Shown: positions 58,221 to 64,000 of the stretch, piece after piece
Layout of the letters: the number at the start of each line of letters is the position of its first letter
How positions within the stretch are numbered: position 1 is the first letter of the stretch
Assembly: GCF_014195325.1 (NCBI RefSeq)
Contig: NZ_JACIBK010000019.1
Coordinates: 1 to 64,000, forward strand
Direction of reading: 5' to 3'
DNA: 64,000 bases
DNA from: Rhizobium sp. BK650
Lineage (GTDB): Bacteria > Pseudomonadota > Alphaproteobacteria > Rhizobiales > Rhizobiaceae
Made by a program: the position numbers and the translations under genes
The notes under the pieces: generated by a model
Told to the model about the DNA's origin: nothing
Databases searched by the model: none
What the model saw: only the letters and a program-made list of their open reading frames with translations

Positions 58221-60857
58221 ATGGCCGACACTCTCTCGAAATATCGCGCCAAGCGCGATTTTAAAAAGACACGAGAACCGAGCGGCGAAGCGCAGGTCAA
58301 GCCTTCCAACCGCCTGCGGTTTGTGATCCAGAAGCATGATGCCACCCGTCTGCACTACGATCTGAGGCTTGAGCTCGACGGGGTCTTCAAATCCTGGGCG
58401 GTGACCAAAGGACCGTCGCTCGATCCGCATGACAAGCGCCTCGCCGTCGAGGTCGAGGATCACCCTCTCGACTACGGCGATTTCGAAGGCACCATCCCGA
58501 AAGGCCAATACGGCGGTGGCACGGTTATGCTCTGGGATCGCGGCTATTGGGAGCCGGAAGGCAGGAAATCGCCGCAGGAGGCTTTGAGGAAAGGCGACTT
58601 CAAGTTCACGCTCGAGGGCAAGCGGCTGCATGGCAGTTTCGTCCTCGTCAGGATGCACGGCGATCGGGACGGCGGCAAGCGGACGAACTGGCTGCTGATC
58701 AAGCATCACGACGATTACTCTGTCGAGGAAAACGGAGCCGCCGTCCTGGAGGAGAACGCGACCTCGGTCGCCTCCGGTCGGACCATGGAACAGATCGCAG
58801 AAGGCAAGGGCCGCAAGCCGCGTCCGTTCATGATGGCGAATGGCGAGATCGAGGCCGACGCGGTCTGGGACAGCAAGCATGGGCTGGCGGCCGATGAGCG
58901 CAAGAAGCGACAGCGCAAAGATGTCGCGACCTCTACCCCTGCGGATCTGCCGGATTTCATCGATCCGCAGCTCTGCGAAACGCTTGATCGGCCGCCCCCC
59001 GGCGACGATTGGCTGCACGAGATCAAGTTCGACGGGTACCGCATCCAGATGCGGGTCGCCGGCGGAGCTGCGACGTTGAAGACGCGCAAGGGCCTCGACT
59101 GGACGGTAAAATATCCCGAAATTGCCGATGCGGCTGCCGGCCTTCCCGACTGCATCATCGATGGCGAGATCTGCGCGCTCGACGGAAACGGTGCCCCTGA
59201 TTTCGCAGCACTTCAGGCCGCTCTATCTGAAGGGAAGACCGCCGATCTTTTCTATTTCGCCTTCGACTTGCTGTTCGACGGTGGCGAGGACTTGCGGTCG
59301 ATGCGGCTGATGGAAAGGAAGGAGCGGCTGCAAAACGTCCTCGCCAGCGCGGACGGCAATCCGCATATCCGCTATGTCGAGCATTTCGAATCCGGCGGCG
59401 ATGCCGTACTCCGCTCGGCCTGTAAGCTCAATCTCGAAGGTGTCGTCTCCAAACAAATGGACGCGCCCTATCAGTCCGGCCGCACCGACACTTGGGCAAA
59501 GTCCAAATGCCGGGCCGGCCATGAGGTGGTGATCGGCGGTTACGCCAAGACCAATGGCAAGTTTCGGTCTCTGCTTGTCGGCGTTCATCGCGGCGATCAC
59601 TTCGTCTATGTCGGTCGCGTCGGGACCGGCTATGGCATCAAAAAGGTCGAGACGCTGCTTCCGAAGCTGAAGGCGCTGGAGACGGCGAGATCGCTGTTCA
59701 CCGGGATCGGAGCGCCAAAGAAGCAGGCCGAGGTTGTCTGGGTCAAACCCGAGCTGGTCGCCGAAATAGAATTCGAAGGCTGGACCGCAGATGGCCTCGT
59801 GCGCCAGGCTGCCTTCAAGGGACTGCGCGAGGATAAGCCGGCCACAGAGGTCGAGGCCGAAAAGCCTGCACCGCCCGCACGGATCGATACGGCTGAACCT
59901 GGCGCGACGTCCAAGATCAAGTCTGGCCGCCGCAAAGGCGCGAAGGCCGAGGTCATGGGCGTTCTCATCTCCAATCCCGACAAACCGCTCTGGCCGGACG
60001 CCGGTGATGGCGAGCCGGTTACAAAGGGGGACCTTGCTCGCTATCATGAAGCTGTCGGAGCCTGGCTGATCGAGCATATCAGAGGCCGGCCGTGTTCGAT
60101 CATTCGGGCGCCGGACGGTATCGGCGGAGAGCAGTTCTTTCAACGCCACGCTATGCTTGGCACCTCCAACCTTCTGGAATTGGTGAAGGTCTTTGGCGAC
60201 AAGAAGCCTTACCTGCAGATCGATCGGATCGAGGGACTTGCAGCCATCGCCCAGATCGGCGGGATCGAACTGCATCCTTGGAATTGCGAGCCCGGCAAGC
60301 CGGAAGTGCCAGGCAGGCTGGTGTTCGACCTCGATCCCGGACCAGATGTTCCGTTTTCGGCCGTGGTAGCGGCGGCCCAGCAAATGCGCGATCGCCTCGA
60401 CGAGTTGGGTCTCGTCAGCTTCTGCAAGACTACGGGCGGCAAGGGACTGCATGTTGTGACACCGCTCGCCGTCAGCAAGCGCAAACCCTTGTCATGGGCA
60501 GAAGCCAAGGGCTTTGCACATGACGTTTGTCAGGAGATGGCGCGTGACAATCCTGACCTCTACCTGATCAAGATGACCAAGAGCCTTCGAGGCGGAAAGA
60601 TCTTCCTCGATTATCTCCGCAACGATCGCATGGCGACTGCGGTCGCGCCGCTCTCGCCGCGCGCACGTCCAGGCGCCACCGTTTCGATGCCTCTCACGTG
60701 GGCGCAGGTGAAGGCAGATCTCGACCCGAAGCGGTTTACCTTGCGCACCGTCCCGGCGCTGCTTGCGAAAACGTCGGCGTGGCGGGACTATCGTGAGGGC
60801 GAGCGGGCGCTGGAGCAGGCGATCAAGCGGCTCGGAAAATCAGGACGAGCAGCGTGA
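58221..60857 (+). CDS. ligD: Multifunctional DNA ligase D (phosphoesterase-ligase-polymerase)
   Basis: The 878-residue protein carries three activities in order. A 3'-phosphoesterase domain (about 1-180) has Arg-Leu-His-Tyr-Asp-Leu-Arg and Lys-Gly-Gln-Tyr-Gly-Gly-Gly. An ATP-dependent ligase (about 245-550) has the adenylated Lys269 in Ile-Lys-Phe-Asp-Gly-Tyr-Arg. A primase-like polymerase (about 600-870) has catalytic Asp703 and Asp705 in Phe-Asp-Leu-Asp-Pro and Gly-Gly-Lys-Gly-Leu-His. It joins double-strand breaks with Ku. It follows the small gene at 57910 and precedes the HARP-like gene. Confidence 0.95.
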   Translation: MADTLSKYRAKRDFKKTREPSGEAQVKPSNRLRFVIQKHDATRLHYDLRLELDGVFKSWAVTKGPSLDPHDKRLAVEVEDHPLDYGDFEGTIPKGQYGGGTVMLWDRGYWEPEGRKSPQEALRKGDFKFTLEGKRLHGSFVLVRMHGDRDGGKRTNWLLIKHHDDYSVEENGAAVLEENATSVASGRTMEQIAEGKGRKPRPFMMANGEIEADAVWDSKHGLAADERKKRQRKDVATSTPADLPDFIDPQLCETLDRPPPGDDWLHEIKFDGYRIQMRVAGGAATLKTRKGLDWTVKYPEIADAAAGLPDCIIDGEICALDGNGAPDFAALQAALSEGKTADLFYFAFDLLFDGGEDLRSMRLMERKERLQNVLASADGNPHIRYVEHFESGGDAVLRSACKLNLEGVVSKQMDAPYQSGRTDTWAKSKCRAGHEVVIGGYAKTNGKFRSLLVGVHRGDHFVYVGRVGTGYGIKKVETLLPKLKALETARSLFTGIGAPKKQAEVVWVKPELVAEIEFEGWTADGLVRQAAFKGLREDKPATEVEAEKPAPPARIDTAEPGATSKIKSGRRKGAKAEVMGVLISNPDKPLWPDAGDGEPVTKGDLARYHEAVGAWLIEHIRGRPCSIIRAPDGIGGEQFFQRHAMLGTSNLLELVKVFGDKKPYLQIDRIEGLAAIAQIGGIELHPWNCEPGKPEVPGRLVFDLDPGPDVPFSAVVAAAQQMRDRLDELGLVSFCKTTGGKGLHVVTPLAVSKRKPLSWAEAKGFAHDVCQEMARDNPDLYLIKMTKSLRGGKIFLDYLRNDRMATAVAPLSPRARPGATVSMPLTWAQVKADLDPKRFTLRTVPALLAKTSAWRDYREGERALEQAIKRLGKSGRAA

Positions 60858-60888
60858 TCTTTCGAGTGGCAGCTGCAGGCGATGTCAT

Positions 60889-61803
60889 ATGGACGACGCA
60901 ACAAAAAAGAGATCCGAAACACCGCCGCCCGAAGGGGCAACGACCGACCTGCCCCATGATCGGATAACGGTGGCCCGTTTTCGGGATGCATTTCCGCGAG
61001 CCCGGTGGAGCGACCGCTTGAATGCCTGGTTCGTGCCCGGCCGCACCGCCGAAAAGCGCATCGGCCGGTGGCTCGCCGAAATGGAGGCCGAAGCCGACAG
61101 GTTCGCCGACGAGAAGGGGAGGGATGCCTTTGCCTTCGAGCCGATCGAAAGCCGGTATCTCGAAGCGGCGCCTGCAAGCTTGCAGATCCGCACGCCCTAT
61201 GCACGCACTGTCGTCGAAGAGATCCGCGAAATTCCGCATGCACGGTGGGATGCAGCTCGCCGGCTCTGGTCCGTACCCTACCGCTCGTTCGAGCAACTGC
61301 GCCAGCGCTGGCCGGCAATCGAGGCGGCGGCCGAACATAGCGAGCCGGAGGCGCGCCGCGCGAGGCGTGAGGCTGTCCGAGGGACCGAGAAGGAGGCGGC
61401 ATCCAGGGCAAGGTTGAAGGAGCGCCGGCGGCACCGATATCCGGTCCCCGACGACGATGCTCCGCCGCTCGATCGTGCAATCGGCACGCATGTCGGGATC
61501 GTCTTCTTCATCGGGACCGACGGTGAAATCGCGGATCCGGCGACGGTTAGCGCCTTCTACTTTCCGGCCGCCGATGACGAGGAATATGTCTGGGCGTCGT
61601 GGCGGCGCGGCACGCTGGAGGAATTGGTGACGACCTGGCCGGCGCGGATGCCGCCGCAGGCGCCAGAGCGAGTGCGAGGTTGGTGGACACCGACGCTCGA
61701 CGAGCTGCGGCCTGCCCGACGCGAAGCCAAATCCAGGCGACGGGCAAAAGAGCGCAGCCAACAAGCGGCGGGCAAGGCCTTGCGATCAGAGGCAGGCGGC
61801 TGA
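60889..61803 (+). CDS. Hypothetical protein with two HARP-like repeats
   Basis: The 304-residue protein has two related segments: residues about 29-70 (Ala-Arg-Phe-Arg-Asp-Ala-Phe-Pro-Arg-Ala-Arg-Trp, then Ala-Trp-Phe-Val-Pro) and about 103-150 (Pro-Tyr-Ala-Arg-Thr-Val-Val-Glu, Ile-Pro-His-Ala-Arg-Trp-Asp, Leu-Trp-Ser-Val-Pro). The Pro-Tyr...Ile-Pro...Arg-Trp-Asp...Trp-x-x-Pro pattern resembles the HARP domain of SMARCAL1, which binds branched DNA. An Arg-rich linker and a distinct C-terminal domain follow. It lies 31 bases after ligD. The start at 60889 lacks a strong ribosome-binding site. Confidence 0.7.
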   Translation: MDDATKKRSETPPPEGATTDLPHDRITVARFRDAFPRARWSDRLNAWFVPGRTAEKRIGRWLAEMEAEADRFADEKGRDAFAFEPIESRYLEAAPASLQIRTPYARTVVEEIREIPHARWDAARRLWSVPYRSFEQLRQRWPAIEAAAEHSEPEARRARREAVRGTEKEAASRARLKERRRHRYPVPDDDAPPLDRAIGTHVGIVFFIGTDGEIADPATVSAFYFPAADDEEYVWASWRRGTLEELVTTWPARMPPQAPERVRGWWTPTLDELRPARREAKSRRRAKERSQQAAGKALRSEAGG

Positions 61804-61819
61804 CTCTCTATGACCGATG

Positions 61820-62371
61820 TCAGGCGAATGTGCCGCCTGGCGTCGGCGTCGATGAAGATTGCGCCGAAGTCCAGGCATCGGCTTGCGCTTGCGTTGGCAC
61901 GCTTCCGTCAGGGGTCAATTCGTTCACGGCCTTCGGCAGATCGCGAGACAGACGGCTCAAGATTTCTTCCTTCGAGAGGCCGGTTTTGGCAGAAAGCTCG
62001 TTTAGCGTTTCGTCCCCAAGGGCCTGGCTCAGTTCCTGATCGTTTATCGGCTTGTTCTCGCCGGTGCCGACCCAGGATTCAGCCTTGTCGCCCAGGCCTC
62101 TGCGTTGGAACTGTTCCAGAAGGCTTCCCAGACCGCCGCTCAGAATGCCGCCGGCTGAACTGCCGCCGAAAATGTCGCCGAGGCCTCCACCGTGGGCGAG
62201 GTTGCCGAGAATGTCGCCAATGCCGCCTGCGCTTGGTGCGCTGTCGGCACCGGTCTGGCCGCTTTGGGCGCGCTGGCCAATTCCCTTCAAGGCTTCTGCG
62301 ATCTTGTCACGGTTCTGGTAGCCGGCGACAGCAAGCACGGCCAGTAGTGCAGTCAATGGTCCACGGGACAT
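61820..62371 (-). CDS. DUF937 / YidB-family protein
   Basis: The 183-residue protein has a short hydrophobic N-terminus, a Gly-rich middle (Gly-Gly-Ile-Gly-Asp-Ile-Leu, Gly-Gly-Leu-Gly-Ser-Leu-Leu) and a C-terminal Leu-Gly-Asp-x-x-Leu-Asn-Glu-Leu-Ser-x-x-Thr-Gly-Leu-Ser-Lys-Glu segment typical of YidB/DUF937. Its function is unknown. Its stop is 16 bases from that of the HARP-like gene. It is downstream of the second ligase gene, which also contains its promoter-like motif. Confidence 0.88.
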   Translation of the reverse strand: MSRGPLTALLAVLAVAGYQNRDKIAEALKGIGQRAQSGQTGADSAPSAGGIGDILGNLAHGGGLGDIFGGSSAGGILSGGLGSLLEQFQRRGLGDKAESWVGTGENKPINDQELSQALGDETLNELSAKTGLSKEEILSRLSRDLPKAVNELTPDGSVPTQAQADAWTSAQSSSTPTPGGTFA

Positions 62372-62405
62372 AGTCGATCCTCCGTCGAGAGTTTGTCCTT
62401 CAGGA

Positions 62406-62430
62406 AACTGGCCGACGATTACATTGTTCC
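62406..62430 (-). promoter_or_regulatory. Weak EcfG-type promoter match (GGAAC-N16-AGTT) for the DUF937 gene
   Basis: Minus-strand GGAAC (62430-62426) and AGTT (62409-62406) are 16 bases apart, 35 bases before ATG 62371, overlapping the 3' end of the ligase gene. Confidence 0.38.
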
Positions 62431-63468
62431 GGCCGGTTTCTCGTTGATATCGAAGACGGCGGCGTTGTCCTGGACCTCGCGCAGACCCTTGAAAGATGCA
62501 TGACGTAAGTTGCCGTCATCGGTCCAGCCGCGGAACTTGATCTCAGCGATCAATGTCGGCTCCGCAAAAATGAGATTCTTGCCCTTCAGCGCGACCGCCG
62601 GCCTACCGGTCTTGAGTTTGTCGAGCAGCGCGCGCAACTCCGCCACATCCTTGGCATCGAACCCCGTTCCGACGGAGCCGACATAGGCCCAGTCGTGGCC
62701 GCTGCGGGCGGCAAGAAGCAGGCTGCCGATTCCGCCGCGCGCGACTTTTGACTGTTCGTAGCCGACGATCATGAAGCTCTCGCTCTGGACACATTTGATC
62801 TTTAGCCAATCGCCGGTTCTGCCGGAGCGGTAGGGGCGGTCCCGGTGCTTGGCGATGATGCCCTCAAGTCCCATCGAGCAGGCGTTTGCCAGAAGCTCGG
62901 CGCCGTCGCCGGCGACTTCCTCTGACAGTTGGATTGCGCCGGTAGCACCGTCCAGGAAATCCTCGAGCAGGTGGCGTCGGACGGAGAGCTCGGTTTTGGT
63001 CAGATCGTGACCGTCGAAATAAAGAAGATCAAAGGCGAAAAACGCGGATTCGGTCGAGGCACGTTTGCCGCCCCGACCGCCGAGCGAACGTTGCAATGCG
63101 CCGAAGTTCGAACGGCCCTCTTTGTCGAGAACGACCGCCTCGCCGTCCAGAATCGCTGTTGCGACGCCAAGCTTCCTCGCTGCCTCGGCGATAGTTGGAA
63201 ACCGGTGCGTCCAATCGTGCCCGCCGCGGGTGATGATCCGCACACCGTTCGGCTCGATATGGATCGCAAGGCGGTAACCATCCCACTTCAGTTCGAACGC
63301 CCAATCCGGACCTTGCGGGGGGATTTGCTTCAAAAGCGCCAGGCACGGCTCGATGCGCTCAGGCATCGGATCGAAGGGAAGATTGGGTTGCGCGGGGTCG
63401 CGGGAACGGGCGCGTTTCGACTTCAGAACCTGGTCGTCTTGAAGGAGCGGTTTGGCGCGGCGGCTCAT
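62419..63468 (-). CDS. ATP-dependent DNA ligase (LigD ligase-domain type)
   Basis: The 349-residue enzyme is a stand-alone ligase with the adenylated Lys61 in Glu-Leu-Lys-Trp-Asp-Gly-Tyr-Arg, motif III Phe-Phe-Ala-Phe-Asp-Leu-Leu, motif IV Leu-Glu-Gly-Ile-Ile-Ala-Lys and motif V Trp-Leu-Lys-Ile-Lys-Cys, followed by the oligonucleotide-binding domain. ATG 63468 overlaps the Ku stop by four bases (ATGA), so the two are coupled. It is a second ligase beside LigD, a pairing known in rhizobial end-joining loci. Confidence 0.92.
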   Translation of the reverse strand: MSRRAKPLLQDDQVLKSKRARSRDPAQPNLPFDPMPERIEPCLALLKQIPPQGPDWAFELKWDGYRLAIHIEPNGVRIITRGGHDWTHRFPTIAEAARKLGVATAILDGEAVVLDKEGRSNFGALQRSLGGRGGKRASTESAFFAFDLLYFDGHDLTKTELSVRRHLLEDFLDGATGAIQLSEEVAGDGAELLANACSMGLEGIIAKHRDRPYRSGRTGDWLKIKCVQSESFMIVGYEQSKVARGGIGSLLLAARSGHDWAYVGSVGTGFDAKDVAELRALLDKLKTGRPAVALKGKNLIFAEPTLIAEIKFRGWTDDGNLRHASFKGLREVQDNAAVFDINEKPAGTM

Positions 63469-64000
63469 CGGCCAGCCCGCTTCTCGGCCGCAACCGACTT
63501 TTTCAGGGCATCCATGATGTTGACGACGTTGGAGGCGGAGGCGGCTTGCGGCTTGTTGTTCTTGCCGGCTTTTCTCGGCTTCAGCGTCTTCTTCTTGTCC
63601 TCGATGAGCGCCAGCAGCGCCTCCTGGATCGGATCTGTGACCATGGCCGGCGACCAATGTTTCGTGCGCTGCTTGATCAGCTTCTCGACCAGGGGAAGGG
63701 CGTCCTTCTCGGAGTCGCTGTCGATCCCTTCGAAGTAGGGACCTTCCGGCCGAACCTCGTCGCCGAAGCGAAGGGTCCAAAGTACGATGCCTTCATCGCG
63801 GGGTTCGAGGATGACCGCGCGTTCCCTTCGTCCGATGACAAGCTTCGACACGCCGACAACCTTCGACGCCTTCATGGCGTCGCGAATGACGGAAAAGGCC
63901 TCCTGGCCGACCGGATCGTCGGGCGTCAGGTAGTGAGGTTTCTCCAGATAGGTCCAACCAATGGAATCGGCAGGCACGAACTTCTCGATATCGATCGTTC
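63465..64000 (-). CDS. ku: Ku-family end-binding protein, C-terminal part (cut by window edge)
   Basis: The open frame enters from the right edge and ends at 63465, giving about 177 residues. It contains Asp-Ile-Glu-Lys-Phe-Val-Pro, Tyr-Leu-Glu-Lys-Pro-His-Tyr-Leu, Ala-Phe-x-Val-Ile-Arg-Asp-Ala-Met-Lys and Gly-Arg-Arg-Glu-Arg-Ala-Val-Ile-Leu-Glu-Pro, the usual Ku core, then a helical Lys-rich tail. Ku binds broken DNA ends and recruits LigD. The N-terminus is outside the window. Confidence 0.93.
   Translation of the reverse strand, partial: TIDIEKFVPADSIGWTYLEKPHYLTPDDPVGQEAFSVIRDAMKASKVVGVSKLVIGRRERAVILEPRDEGIVLWTLRFGDEVRPEGPYFEGIDSDSEKDALPLVEKLIKQRTKHWSPAMVTDPIQEALLALIEDKKKTLKPRKAGKNNKPQAASASNVVNIMDALKKSVAAEKRAGR

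Overview
The window is GC-rich, densely coded DNA from an alphaproteobacterium, most likely a Rhizobium or close relative. The evidence is the gene content (Ku and LigD end-joining genes, treZ/malQ, DUF1236, DUF3088, DUF3606 and DUF892 proteins), the style of the tandem ABC cassettes, and repeated upstream motifs of the form GGAAC-N16/17-SGTT, which is the alphaproteobacterial EcfG (RpoE2-type) general-stress promoter. Whether it is chromosome or plasmid cannot be told. I saw no rRNA, tRNA, CRISPR array or intact insertion sequence.

Positions 1-23131 form an organosulfur or xenobiotic oxidation island. A leftward operon holds a solute-binding protein, an SfnG/SsuD-type flavin monooxygenase, a DszB-like desulfinase that keeps the Cys/His/Arg catalytic set, and the start of a DszC-like flavoprotein cut by the window edge. 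Divergent from it is a complete Dpp-type importer (two permeases, two ATPases), then an aldo/keto reductase, another DszC-like protein and an FAD/NAD(P)-binding protein. Two more solute-binding genes and a divergent LysR regulator follow. A second leftward operon has two tandem DszC-like plus DszA-like modules, a DUF3088 CPYC protein and an NfsA-type nitroreductase. The upstream module is broken by single-base frameshifts. My reading is import of an organosulfur compound, stepwise flavin-dependent oxidation and C-S cleavage, and release of sulfite. The substrate is unknown.

Positions 23132-33508 contain an HD-domain protein, a P-loop gene fragment and a two-gene signalling operon. Its first gene is a 2100-residue soluble hybrid histidine kinase with eleven near-identical 92-residue HAMP-type repeats like those of fungal group III (Nik1/Os-1) kinases, a GAF domain and three receiver domains. 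Its second gene is a REC-kinase-REC protein.

Positions 33509-57300 are a stress and osmolyte region. It has a manganese catalase fused to a DUF892 ferritin-like domain, AlkB, two TreZ paralogues and MalQ, a VapBC pair, a DUF892 protein, an SDR, an MBL hydrolase, small membrane and periplasmic proteins, single-domain regulators, an orphan NuoB, an intact and a degenerate SRAP protein, and DNA polymerase IV. At least eight of these genes have a close EcfG-type promoter match just upstream of the start codon, in the right orientation.

Positions 57301-64000 hold a non-homologous end-joining locus: a small protein, LigD (phosphoesterase-ligase-polymerase) and a protein with HARP-like repeats on the plus strand; a DUF937 protein, a second ATP-dependent ligase and Ku (cut by the right edge) on the minus strand. 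With AlkB, SRAP and DinB, the right half is rich in DNA-damage functions.
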